Assembly (NCBI RefSeq): GCF_030551255.1
Contig: NZ_CP130630.1
Coordinates: 620,001-684,000 of the forward strand
From: Streptomyces sp. NL15-2K
Lineage (GTDB): Bacteria > Actinomycetota > Actinomycetes > Streptomycetales > Streptomycetaceae
Length of the DNA stretch: 64,000 nt
Direction: 5' to 3'
The translations under genes were made by a program, and so were the position numbers. The notes under the pieces are model-generated. The model was not told the origin of the DNA. It did no database searches and was given only the letters and a program-made list of their open reading frames with translations. The stretch's first letter is position 1, and every line of letters begins with the position of its first letter. Positions 16,018 to 24,098 of this stretch are shown here, piece after piece.

Positions 16018-16461
16018 GTGTACCACCCCTCAGGAAGCGTTGCTCGTCAGACAGCCGGCTCCGCGGCGGGCGTCCTGGATCCCAGGAGCGCGGATCCCAG
16101 GAGCGGGGATCTCGGGAGCCCGGGCACGGAGGCCATCCTCTTCCAGCGCTGCACCTGGTGCGGCACCGCGATGTACCACCGGCTGCTGTGTCCGGTCTGC
16201 CAGGGCAGCGACCTGCGCACGGAGCGCAGCGGGGGCACGGGTACGGTCCGCCACTCGACGGTGGTCCACCGCAACACCCCCGCCGCCCGCAACGTGTCCC
16301 TGATCGAGATGGCCGAGGGCTTCGTCGTGCGCGGCCGGGTCATGGGCCCGCCCGTGGGCATCCACAGCGGGGACCGGGTCCGGCTGTCCACCGCCAAGGA
16401 TCCGGTGCGGGGCGAGCCGGTCTTCCAACTGGTCGACGAGCCGTACCGCGCCTGGAGCTGA
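16018..16461 (+). CDS. Zn-ribbon/OB-fold protein (DUF35, ChsH2-like)
   Basis: The product (147 residues from GTG 16018, with GGGAG 9 nt upstream) has a rubredoxin-like zinc ribbon with four cysteines (CTWCGTAMYHRLLCPVC). An OB-fold follows (STVVHRNTPAARNVSLIEMAEGF, then GDRVRLS). In DUF35 proteins this pair binds acyl-CoA and usually partners a thiolase or a MaoC-like hydratase, as in steroid side-chain degradation. No such partner is adjacent here. The N-terminal 35 residues are low-complexity, with three near-repeats of DPRS-like sequence. A TetR palindrome in the upstream region suggests control by the preceding regulator. Confidence 0.8.
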   Translation: MYHPSGSVARQTAGSAAGVLDPRSADPRSGDLGSPGTEAILFQRCTWCGTAMYHRLLCPVCQGSDLRTERSGGTGTVRHSTVVHRNTPAARNVSLIEMAEGFVVRGRVMGPPVGIHSGDRVRLSTAKDPVRGEPVFQLVDEPYRAWS

Positions 16462-16761
16462 CGCACCGCCACGGTCACGGCTCCCCCACGCCGGACTGCA
16501 CCACTCCCCCGGGCCGACACCTCGCCACGTCATGGCGACCGCGACAACGAAGAGGGCCCACCAAGCGACTCCTCGGCCTCACGGCCCTCGTCGCCGGCGA
16601 CCGACAGGCACTGCTCCATCACACCGCCGCGTCCCCGCGCCGCCGCGTCCCCGCGCCGATGAGGCACAGCGGTCATAGCCTCGACACTGACGGGTGCTGA
16701 CGACGCCGCGCGGCCTCCCGGCCGGTGCCCCCGTGCGGCCGCTCGATCCGGAGGACCGCGG
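16462..16761. other. 300-bp gap with a short tandem duplication
   Basis: No gene is supported here. A 15-bp unit CCGCCGCGTCCCCGC is duplicated in tandem at about 16622-16652. The last 12 bases hold the GGAGG ribosome binding site of the GH65 gene (16750-16754). A promoter for that gene is expected but no convincing -35/-10 pair was recognised. Confidence 0.5.
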
Positions 16762-19137
16762 ATGCGTGACTGGACCTGGAAGTACGAGGACTACGACCCG
16801 GCGCACGAACGGGTGCGCGAGTCCTTGTGCACCCTCGGCAACGGCTACTTCGCCACCCGGGGTGCGGCCCCCGAGTGCGTGGCGGATCCCGTCCACTACC
16901 CGGGGACGTACGTGGCCGGCTGCTACAACCGGCTCCCGTCCCAGGTGGCGGGACGCCAGGTCGAGAACGAGGACATGGTCAACGTCCCGAACTGGTTGCC
17001 GCTGCGGTTCCGCGCGGTCCCCGGCGAATGGTTCTCGCCCGACACCCACAAGGTTCTCGACCACAGGCAGACCCTGGATCTGCGGACCGGGACCCTGGAG
17101 CGCACGGTTCGTTACGAGGACGAGGACGGCCGCCGCCTCGCGGTGCGGCAACTCCGGCTCGTCCATATGGCCGACCCCCATCTGGCCCTGCTGCGGACCG
17201 AGCTGACGGCCGAGGGCTGGTCCGGGGAGATCGAGGTCGAGGCCGCGCTCGACGGCTCGGTCACCAACACCGGAGTGGAGCGCTACCGGCAGCTGGCCTC
17301 CCGCCACCTCGTCCACATCCACGCCGGCTCCGCGGACGCCGAGACCGCGTGGCTGCGCTGCCGTACCCGGACGTCCGACATCCGCATCGGCCTGGCCGGC
17401 CGTATCGTCGTCGACGCGTCGGCCGAGGCCTCCACGGCGCACGAGGAGGAGCGGGCGGTCCAACTGCTGCGGATCCCGGTCGCGGACGGCCGGCCCGTGA
17501 CCGTCGACAAGACGATCGCCCTGCACACCTCCCACGACCCGGCGATCAGCGACCCCTTTCATGCGGCCGTGGACCGGGTCCGCCGGGCCCCGGGCGTCGA
17601 GGCCCTGCTCGCCTCCCACCGCGCGGCCTGGAAGCAGCTGTGGCGCAATGCCGAACTGGACGTGCCCGGCGACGCGGGCCCGATCCTGCGCCTGCACCTC
17701 TTCCATGTCCTGCAGACACTCTCCCCGCACACCGCCGACCTGGACGTCGGCGTTCCGGCGCGCGGACTGCACGGCGAGGCCTACCGCGGCCACATCTTCT
17801 GGGACGAGCTGTTCGTGCTGCCGTACCTCAACCTGCACTTCCCGGAGGTGTCCCGGGCTCTTCTCAGCTATCGTCACCGCCGCCTGGAGAGGGCCCGCTT
17901 CGCCGCAGCCGACGCCGGGCAAAGCGGCGCCATGTATCCGTGGCAGAGCGGCAGCGACGGCCGCGAGGAGACCCAGCGGCTGCACCTCAACCCGCGCTCC
18001 GGGCGCTGGCTGCCCGACCACACCCTGCTGCAGCACCACGTGAACTCGGCGATCGCCTACAACGTGTGGCAGTACTGCGAGGCGACCGGCGACACCGAGT
18101 TCCTGACCACCAAGGGCGCCGAGATGCTGTTGCAGATCGCCCGGTTCTGGGCCGGTCTGGCCACGTATGACGACACGCTCGCCCGCTACCGGATCCGCGA
18201 GGTCGTCGGTCCCGACGAGTACCACGAGGCCTATCCCCATGCGACCGAACCCGGCCTCGACGACAACGCGTACACCAACGTCACCGCCGCCTGGACCCTC
18301 GCCCGCGCCCGCGACCTGCTGCACGGACTGCCCGAACCCCGCCGCCGTGATCTGTTCGAACGCTCCGGTATGGAACTGGACGAACTCGACGTCTGGGACG
18401 CCGTCTCGCGGAAGCTGTACGTCCCGTTCCACGACGGTGTGATCAGCCAGTTCTCCGGCTACGGCGACCTCGCGGAACTCGACTGGCAGGCCTACCGTGA
18501 CCGGTACGGCGACATCCGGCGCCTGGACCGGATCCTGGAGGCGGAAGGGGACACCGTCAACCGCTACCAGGCGTCCAAACAGGCCGACGTCCTGATGCTC
18601 GGATACCTCTTCTCGGACGCCGAACTCCAGGGGCTGTTCCGGCGGTTGGGGTACGACGTCGACGACGCCACCTGGCAGCACACCGTCGACTACTACCTGG
18701 CCCGCACCAGCCACGGTTCCACCCTCAGCAGCCTTGTCCACGGGTGGGTGCTCGCCCGGTCCCGGCGCGCCCAGGCCTGGGACTTCGTGCAGGAGGCGCT
18801 GGCCGGTGACATCGCCGACCTGCACAACGGCACCACCGGCGAGGGCGTCCACCTGGGCGCCATGGCAGGCACCCTCGACCTCGTCCAGCGAGGTCTGACC
18901 GGTCTGGAGACCCGGGGTGGCGCACTGCGGTTCGATCCCGTACCGCTGCCGAAGCTCTCCGAATACGGGTTCTCCGTCCGCTACCAGGGCCACTGGGGCG
19001 TGCGGCTACGGCTGCAGCCGCGCCGGCTGCGCATCACCGTGCCGCAGTCCGACCAGGAGCCGATCACCGTGGCCCTCGCCGATCGCACCGTGTCCGTGGC
19101 CCCTGGGGAGTCCTACGCGCTCACCCTGCCCGACTGA
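16762..19137 (+). CDS. Glycoside hydrolase family 65 protein (disaccharide phosphorylase-like)
   Basis: The 791-residue protein has the usual length for GH65 maltose, trehalose or kojibiose phosphorylases. It shows an N-terminal beta-sandwich (from TLGNGYFATRG), an (alpha/alpha)6 barrel with GHIFWDELFVLPYLNLHFPE, and the catalytic acid in VVGPDEYHE at about residue 490. A C-terminal beta domain (TGEGVHLGAMAGTLDLVQRGL) follows. The family cleaves alpha-glucosidic disaccharides with phosphate, giving beta-glucose 1-phosphate. Specificity cannot be assigned from sequence. The start is ATG 16762 with GGAGG 7 nt upstream. No beta-phosphoglucomutase gene is adjacent. In other Streptomyces, GH65 genes sit in stress-gene islands like the one that follows here. 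Confidence 0.88.
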   Translation: MRDWTWKYEDYDPAHERVRESLCTLGNGYFATRGAAPECVADPVHYPGTYVAGCYNRLPSQVAGRQVENEDMVNVPNWLPLRFRAVPGEWFSPDTHKVLDHRQTLDLRTGTLERTVRYEDEDGRRLAVRQLRLVHMADPHLALLRTELTAEGWSGEIEVEAALDGSVTNTGVERYRQLASRHLVHIHAGSADAETAWLRCRTRTSDIRIGLAGRIVVDASAEASTAHEEERAVQLLRIPVADGRPVTVDKTIALHTSHDPAISDPFHAAVDRVRRAPGVEALLASHRAAWKQLWRNAELDVPGDAGPILRLHLFHVLQTLSPHTADLDVGVPARGLHGEAYRGHIFWDELFVLPYLNLHFPEVSRALLSYRHRRLERARFAAADAGQSGAMYPWQSGSDGREETQRLHLNPRSGRWLPDHTLLQHHVNSAIAYNVWQYCEATGDTEFLTTKGAEMLLQIARFWAGLATYDDTLARYRIREVVGPDEYHEAYPHATEPGLDDNAYTNVTAAWTLARARDLLHGLPEPRRRDLFERSGMELDELDVWDAVSRKLYVPFHDGVISQFSGYGDLAELDWQAYRDRYGDIRRLDRILEAEGDTVNRYQASKQADVLMLGYLFSDAELQGLFRRLGYDVDDATWQHTVDYYLARTSHGSTLSSLVHGWVLARSRRAQAWDFVQEALAGDIADLHNGTTGEGVHLGAMAGTLDLVQRGLTGLETRGGALRFDPVPLPKLSEYGFSVRYQGHWGVRLRLQPRRLRITVPQSDQEPITVALADRTVSVAPGESYALTLPD

Positions 19138-19199
19138 GCCGACTGGGTGATGGACCTTCGCCGGACACGTCAAGAGCGAGCAGGGGTGGGGCCCGGATC

Positions 19200-20498
19200 G
19201 TGAACGACTGGCACAGCTGGGCCGCGGTCGTCGTCTTCGTCGGCGCGTACGCCCTGATCATCAGCGAGAAGATCCACCGCGTCGCCGTGGCGCTCGGTGG
19301 CGCGGGCCTGATGTTGGCGATCAGGGCGACCGACGACAAGTCGGCCTTCTACTCCGAGCACTCCGGCATCGACTGGAACGTCATCTTCCTGCTGCTGGGC
19401 ATGATGATGATCGTCGGTGTGCTGAAGAAGACCGGCATGTTCGAGTACCTGGCGATCTGGTCCGTGAAGCGCGCACGGGCCAAACCCTTCCGGGTCATGG
19501 CCATGCTCGTCGTCATCACGGCGTTCGCATCCGCCCTGCTGGACAACGTCACCACGGTGCTGCTCATCGCACCCGTGACGCTGCTGGTGTGCGAGCGCCT
19601 GGGGCTGCCCGCCGCGCCCTTCCTCATCGCCGAGGTCATGGCCTCGAACATCGGCGGCACCGCGACCCTGGTCGGCGACCCGCCCAACATCATCATCGCC
19701 AGCCGCGCCGGCCTCACGTTCAACGACTTCCTGGTCCACCTCGCCCCGATCTCGGCGATCCTGCTCGTCCTCCTCGTCCTGATGTGCCGCGTGATGTTCC
19801 GCAGGTCCTTCGTCTACGACGAGGACCGTGCCGCCGAGATCATGGAGCTGGAGGAACGCGAGGCCATCCGCGATCCCCGGCTCCTGGCTCAGGGCCTGAT
19901 CGTGCTCGTGCTGGTCGTGGCGGGCTTCGTCCTGCACCCTTTCCTGCACTACGAGCCCAGTGTGGTCGCCCTCCTGGGCGCCGGACTGCTCATCACGATC
20001 TCCTCGGCGGAAACCACCGACGTCCTGAAGGAAGTCGAGTGGCCCACGCTGGCCTTCTTCGCCGGGCTCTTCATCATGATCGGCGGCCTGATCGAGACCG
20101 GTGTGATCGGTGACGTCTCCGAGCGACTGACCGACGCGATCGGGGACAACGAACTCGGCGGCTCCATGACCCTGCTGAGCGCCTCCGCCGTAATGTCCGG
20201 CATCATCGACAACATCCCCTACGTCGCCACCATGGCCCCCATCACCAGCGACCTGGTGCAGAACATGGGAGGCGACGGCGACCACGTCATGTGGTGGGCC
20301 CTGGCACTGGGAGCGGACCTGGGCGGAAACGCCACCGCGATCGGCGCCAGCGCCAACGTCGTGGTGCTCGGCATCGCCGAACGCAACCGCCAGCCCATCT
20401 CCTTCTGGCAGTTCACCAAGTACGGTCTGGTCGTCACCGCCGTCACCGTGACCGTCGCCCTCGGCTATGTGTGGCTGCGCTACTTCGCGCTCGCCTAA
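19200..20498 (+). CDS. SLC13/NhaD/ArsB-type ion transporter
   Basis: The 432-residue membrane protein has about 11 hydrophobic segments. The family signature appears twice as helix hairpins: DNVTTVLLIAPVTLLV with NIGGTATLVGDPPNIII, and the second half DNIPYVATMAPI with GADLGGNATAIGASANVV. This internal repeat is typical of the ion transporter superfamily that includes the Na+/H+ antiporter NhaD and the arsenite pump ArsB. No arsenic genes are nearby, so a sodium or anion role in pH or osmotic balance is more likely. The start is GTG 19200, 62 bp after the GH65 gene on the same strand, and it may be co-transcribed with it. Confidence 0.85.
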   Translation: MNDWHSWAAVVVFVGAYALIISEKIHRVAVALGGAGLMLAIRATDDKSAFYSEHSGIDWNVIFLLLGMMMIVGVLKKTGMFEYLAIWSVKRARAKPFRVMAMLVVITAFASALLDNVTTVLLIAPVTLLVCERLGLPAAPFLIAEVMASNIGGTATLVGDPPNIIIASRAGLTFNDFLVHLAPISAILLVLLVLMCRVMFRRSFVYDEDRAAEIMELEEREAIRDPRLLAQGLIVLVLVVAGFVLHPFLHYEPSVVALLGAGLLITISSAETTDVLKEVEWPTLAFFAGLFIMIGGLIETGVIGDVSERLTDAIGDNELGGSMTLLSASAVMSGIIDNIPYVATMAPITSDLVQNMGGDGDHVMWWALALGADLGGNATAIGASANVVVLGIAERNRQPISFWQFTKYGLVVTAVTVTVALGYVWLRYFALA

Positions 20499-20514
20499 TG
20501 GGAGCTGTCGGGTC

Positions 20515-20680
20515 GTAGAGACTCGGTGCTGTAGCCGCCAGTGGGTGAGCACTCACGCCGCCGGAAGCATCCGACTTCTGAGGTCAGACCGTGCCCCTGC
20601 TGGTGGGCCGGAAGGCCAGACCGTTGATGGGGTGGCGTGCCCGCCGGGCAGTGGGGCGTGAGCACTGGATCCATTAGGCC
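20515..20680 (+). ncRNA. Candidate IS110 bridge RNA region
   Basis: IS110-group elements encode a structured RNA (about 150-200 nt) in the non-coding left end that guides recombination. This region has suitable size and position, directly before the transposase. It contains stems such as GTGAGCACTCAC (about 20545-20556) and GGCCGGAAGGCC (20606-20617). It also holds ATGGGGTG and GGTCAGAC segments that recur at, or complement, the right end. The RNA is inferred; ends and loops were not determined. Confidence 0.35.
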
Positions 20681-20736
20681 GCGTGCCGCGCCTTCCGCGG
20701 GCTGCACGGAGCGAAGTACCGGACTGGGAGGGTGAG

Positions 20737-21963
20737 TTGCTGCTGATCGGCGATGACTGGGCCGAAGACCACCACGACGTCGAGGTCCAGGACGAGGCGG
20801 GCCGGAAACTCGCTGCGGCGAGGCTGCCCGAGGGTGTGGAGGGGATCACGAAGCTGCACGAGCTCATCGCGAGGCACGGCGGCGAGGACCTGGATTCGGC
20901 CGGGGTGGTGGTCGGGATCGAGACCGACCGCGGCTCGTGGGTGCAAGCCCTGATCGCCTGCGGCTACCAGGTCTACGCCATCAACCCCCGGCAGGCTGCC
21001 CGGTTCAAGGAGCGGTACGCCTCCTCCGGTGCCAAGAGTGACAAGGGCGACGCGCACGCGCTGGCCGACATGGTCCGTATCGACCGGGCCCAGCTGCGGC
21101 CGGTGGCGGGAGACAGCGAGCAAGCTCAGGCCGTCAAGGTTGTCGCCCGTGCCCACCAGACACTGATCTGGGAACGCACCCGCACCTTCCAGCGGCTGCG
21201 CAGTACGCTGCGCGAGTACTTCCCCGCCGCCCTGAACGCCTACGCGGGTCTCACGCTGACCAGCACGGACGCGCTGGAACTGCTGATCAAGGCGCCCACC
21301 CCGCAGGCCGGGGCAAAGCTGACCCGCGCCCAGATCACCGCCGTCCTGGCCCGTGCCCGCCGGCACAACCGTGACGCGAAGGCAGCCACGATCATCACCG
21401 CGCTGCGCGAACGGCAGCTGGGCCTGCCCGAGCCGGTCACCGCCGCCTACGCGGCCACCGCCACCGCCCACGCGAAGCTGCTGATCGCGCTGAACGAGCA
21501 GATAACCGACCTGGAAGGGCAGGTGAAGGCCCATTTTCTGAAGCACCCGGACGCTGAGATCTACCTCTCGATGCCCGGCATCGCGGAGATCACCGGCGCC
21601 CGGGTGCTCGCCGAGTTCGGGGACGACCCCGCCCGCTACGCGTCCGCGAAGGCCCGCAAGAACTACGCCGGCACCAGCCCGATCACCCGGGCTTCCGGCA
21701 AGAGCCACACCGTCCAGGCCCGCTACGTCCGCAACAACCGGCTCGCCGACGCGCTGCAGACCCAGGCGTTCTCCGCCCTGCGGGCATCACCCGGCGCCCG
21801 TCGCTACTACGACAAGCAACGCGCCCGCGAAGCCGGCTACAACCCCGCCCTGCGGCAGCTCGGCAACCGCCTCGTCGGCATCCTCCACGGATGCCTCAAG
21901 ACCCGAACCCTCTACGACGAAGCGACCGCCTGGTCACACCACGCCCACACCCCTGCCACTTGA
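20737..21963 (+). CDS. IS110 family DEDD transposase
   Basis: The product is about 408 residues. TTG 20737 was chosen because GGAGG lies 5 nt upstream and the protein then begins LLIGDDWAEDHHDV, as IS110 transposases do; an in-frame GTG at 20683 is the alternative. The N-terminal RuvC-like DEDD domain shows D in GDDWAED, E in GIETDRG, and two D in AKSDKGDAHALAD. The C-terminal transposase_20 domain (YLSMPGIAEITGARVLAEFG) has the essential-Ser region in KNYAGTSPITRASGK. The gene is intact, so the element may be active. It catalyses insertion and excision through a circular intermediate guided by a bridge RNA. Confidence 0.9.
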   Translation: MLLIGDDWAEDHHDVEVQDEAGRKLAAARLPEGVEGITKLHELIARHGGEDLDSAGVVVGIETDRGSWVQALIACGYQVYAINPRQAARFKERYASSGAKSDKGDAHALADMVRIDRAQLRPVAGDSEQAQAVKVVARAHQTLIWERTRTFQRLRSTLREYFPAALNAYAGLTLTSTDALELLIKAPTPQAGAKLTRAQITAVLARARRHNRDAKAATIITALRERQLGLPEPVTAAYAATATAHAKLLIALNEQITDLEGQVKAHFLKHPDAEIYLSMPGIAEITGARVLAEFGDDPARYASAKARKNYAGTSPITRASGKSHTVQARYVRNNRLADALQTQAFSALRASPGARRYYDKQRAREAGYNPALRQLGNRLVGILHGCLKTRTLYDEATAWSHHAHTPAT

Positions 21964-22040
21964 CCCCCAACGACATGGGGTGTCTGACCTGTCATCTGCC
22001 ACCACCGCAACCCGCCGCCGGACCGGAACGAGGTAAGCGC

Positions 22041-22175
22041 ATGGACGGATCACTGATCGCCCCCGCGACCGTCGCCGCCCTGCTGGTCATCTTTCTGTGC
22101 GTCGGCGGCTGGCGGGCAGTCGGCGGAGGCCTCACTGAACCACCCCTTCACCAGTCACGCACACCTGCTCCATAG
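22041..22175 (+). CDS. Small membrane protein (44 residues)
   Basis: ATG 22041 is preceded by GAGGT at good spacing. The product has one hydrophobic helix (IAPATVAALLVIFLCVGGW) and a polar tail. It lies 77 bp after the transposase stop, just outside the likely end of the insertion sequence, and may originally have followed the ion transporter gene. No family was recognised. Confidence 0.4.
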   Translation: MDGSLIAPATVAALLVIFLCVGGWRAVGGGLTEPPLHQSRTPAP

Positions 22176-22233
22176 TTGCTTCGATCGTCGTCCCGAAGAC
22201 GCGGCGACGAAGACTCCGTGAGAGGTGGTCCGG

Positions 22234-22638
22234 ATGGGTCCGGATGAGCCCACGAGTGCACAGTTGTGGAGTACGGGAACACCGACTGAGATCGTCATGC
22301 TCGATCCCGACGGCCGCGTCGTAGGACGGCTGCGTTTCCGTGCCTGCCGGACGTGCCGCGCGGGGCGGATCCTGGACATCTGGGTCTGCGAGGCCTGGCG
22401 ACATCAGGGGCTGGGACGCGAACTCGTCCATTCTCTCCTCGCCCATCGCCCCGGCTACCTGTGGACCACGACATCGCAGACCCCGGACGGGCGGGCATTC
22501 TTCCTGACGATGGCCCGGGAGACCGCGGTGGTGTTCCCCCACGGCGGCGCTTTGTGCCGCCACCTGATGGGGCCGTTCCGGCGATCGTGGCGGTATCTGC
22601 TGGCTCATTGGTCGCCCCGCCGGCCTCGCGCCCACTGA
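22234..22638 (+). CDS. GNAT family N-acetyltransferase
   Basis: The 134-residue protein contains the GNAT acetyl-CoA binding core: a strand (GRILDIWVCEAW) followed by the pyrophosphate loop RHQGLGRELVHSLL, matching R/Q-x-x-G-x-G/A. It is shorter than most GNAT proteins, and the C-terminal part is unusual and basic. A pair of Cys (CRTCRAG) precedes the core. ATG 22234 was chosen because AGAGG lies 8 nt upstream; GTG 22225 is an alternative. The substrate is unknown. It stands between the insertion sequence and a CBS gene on the other strand. Confidence 0.65.
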   Translation: MGPDEPTSAQLWSTGTPTEIVMLDPDGRVVGRLRFRACRTCRAGRILDIWVCEAWRHQGLGRELVHSLLAHRPGYLWTTTSQTPDGRAFFLTMARETAVVFPHGGALCRHLMGPFRRSWRYLLAHWSPRRPRAH

Positions 22639-22711
22639 CGACGAGGTGCGCCTCAGCATCCTCCGGACCTCCGGCCCGCAGTAGCCCTGCGCGCCGACAG
22701 GTCCGGTGTGC

Positions 22712-23188
22712 TTACTCGGGGCTCACCGCCCCCACGGCTCCCAGGAGTTCGTGCAGCAGGTGCGAGGCGGTGATCACACCCAGCAGGTGCGTACCGGCCT
22801 TGTCCTTCTCCGCCACCGCCACCAGCGGGCTGCGCACCTGCGCCATCAGCGCGGCAACCTCCAGCGCGGTGTCGTCGGGGTCGGCGATCGGCGGCGGGGC
22901 CGCCTTGTGGGACAGGCAGTCTCCGACACGGCGGCCGACCAGTGCCTGGCAGAGCCGGTCGGCGTGCTTCTCGTCGACGACCGCGGCGAGGGTGGGGTCT
23001 TCGATCACGTAGGCGGGCACCAGCACCTTGATCATCTGGGAGGGGGGCAGAATCGCCTTCGGTTCACCGTGTTCGTCGAGTACCAGGAGGCCGGGCAGCT
23101 TGTGCTCGGCCATCAGCCGGGCCGCGTCCAGGGCGTCACTGTCGACGCTCACTGTTCTGTATTCGACCGCCAGGTCACGGGCGCGCAC
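22712..23188 (-). CDS. Two-CBS-domain protein
   Basis: The product (158 residues from GTG 23188, with GAGGAG 6 nt upstream) consists almost only of two CBS motifs. The first has VDSDALDAARLMAEHKLPGLLVLDEHGEPKAIL (about residues 15-48). The second is at about 95-150, with DDTALEVAALMAQVRSPLVAVAE and LGVITASHLL. CBS pairs bind adenine nucleotides and act as energy or redox sensors. The in-frame TTG 23227 gives a longer product but lacks a good site. In this island it may regulate one of the transporters, which is not proven. Confidence 0.8.
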   Translation of the reverse strand: MRARDLAVEYRTVSVDSDALDAARLMAEHKLPGLLVLDEHGEPKAILPPSQMIKVLVPAYVIEDPTLAAVVDEKHADRLCQALVGRRVGDCLSHKAAPPPIADPDDTALEVAALMAQVRSPLVAVAEKDKAGTHLLGVITASHLLHELLGAVGAVSPE

Positions 23189-23334
23189 GGCGGGCTCCTC
23201 ATCTGCTGGAAGCGTTCCTGTCCTCAAGCGTCGTACGTCTTACGGGTGTCGGCCAGGTCATTGACCCGACACGTACGCAGGGACGCGGTACGTATTCTTG
23301 AATTGCATGGAGTGACTGGGCTCGGGAGGTCCTC

Positions 23335-23709
23335 ATGGCCCGCGGTCACCGCTTTCACCTCGACCGGGCCGGGCATTCGGTCACGGTTCAGACAGGCGCG
23401 CGATCGGGCGACGTCGAGTTGCTGGTCGACGGCAAAGTGGTCGACTTTCGGCGTGGGCGCCGCACGGGTGTCACGGTGCTGGCCGCGGAGCTGCCCGACG
23501 ACCCGCCTCAGCCGTTCACCGTCCACGTCCACCCGTCGAAAGAGGCGGGGGACGTCCCCGTCTGCGTCATGGAAACCGACGGCGACCGCGTCCCCGTGCC
23601 CTACTCGCCTCTCACCGCCCGGCATTCAGGGCCCCCGACCACCGGAATTCGGGTGCGTCCTCTGCGGTGGCTGCGCAGAGTCCTGCGCCGACGCTCGCGG
23701 AAGGTCTGA
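23335..23709 (+). CDS. Hypothetical basic protein
   Basis: The 124-residue product starts at ATG 23335, preceded by GGGAGG at ideal spacing, so translation is well supported. The first 80 residues look like a small beta-rich domain (GHRFHLDRAGHSVTVQTG, then VELLVDGKVVDFRRGR). The C-terminal 25 residues are strongly basic (RWLRRVLRRRSRK), suggesting nucleic-acid or membrane-surface contact. No family was recognised. It is divergent from the CBS gene, with 146 bp between the starts. Confidence 0.55.
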   Translation: MARGHRFHLDRAGHSVTVQTGARSGDVELLVDGKVVDFRRGRRTGVTVLAAELPDDPPQPFTVHVHPSKEAGDVPVCVMETDGDRVPVPYSPLTARHSGPPTTGIRVRPLRWLRRVLRRRSRKV

Positions 23710-23788
23710 CTGCGCCGGCGTTAGGGCCCGTCCGGCGGATCAGGTCGCAGGAAATCGGCGGCGACTGATGAACGCGGGTGAGCGGGGG

Positions 23789-24013
23789 CGATGGGGGTGC
23801 CCCCGCGCGAGGTTGTTCGAGCGTGGGGGAGCGTCCAGCTGCAAGGCGGAGGAGGCTGTGACATCAGCCGCTGCCGCGGCGGGCGACGCGATGGGGGTCC
23901 CCCCGCTCGAGCGAAGCCGAGAGTGGGAGAGTCGGCGACCGACGACAACGCGGCAGATGGGCGCCCGCCGCGATGGGGGTCCCCCCGCTCGAGCGAAGCC
24001 GAGAGTGGGGGAG
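23789..24013. repeat. Three copies of a Streptomyces-type intergenic repeat
   Basis: A unit of about 43 bp starting CGATGGGGGTCCCCCCGCTC and ending GAGAGTGGGGGAG occurs at 23889-23931 and 23971-24013, nearly identical. A diverged copy lies at 23789-23832. The ends GGGGGTCCCCC and CCCC...GGGG can pair. Similar elements are scattered between genes in many Streptomyces genomes. They occupy most of the 389-bp gap between the hypothetical gene and the protease gene, which holds no supported coding region. Confidence 0.75.
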
Positions 24014-24098
24014 GCTGGTGTCACTGCGCCCCCGCGTCTGCGGCATGATCCGCCGGACAGGCCCTGGTCCAGGCCCGCCCCGGGGATCATGCCGCGGG

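Larger units (their letters stand above)
20500..21995 (+). mobile_element. IS110-family insertion sequence (approximate limits)
   Basis: The unit consists of about 180 bp of non-coding DNA, a DEDD transposase gene and a short right flank. An inverted match AGGTCAGAC (20581-20589) is found again as GTCTGACCT (21982-21990). ATGGGGTG occurs both upstream (20627-20634) and at the right end (21975-21982). IS110 elements have no target duplication, so exact ends cannot be fixed without an empty site. It sits between the ion transporter gene and a small membrane protein gene and interrupts neither. Confidence 0.7.

Noticed and set aside
23710..24098. Possible plus-strand coding extension of the hypothetical gene through the repeats
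   Set aside because: The hypothetical gene stops at 23709 and the open frames across the repeats are composed of repeat sequence, without a ribosome binding site.
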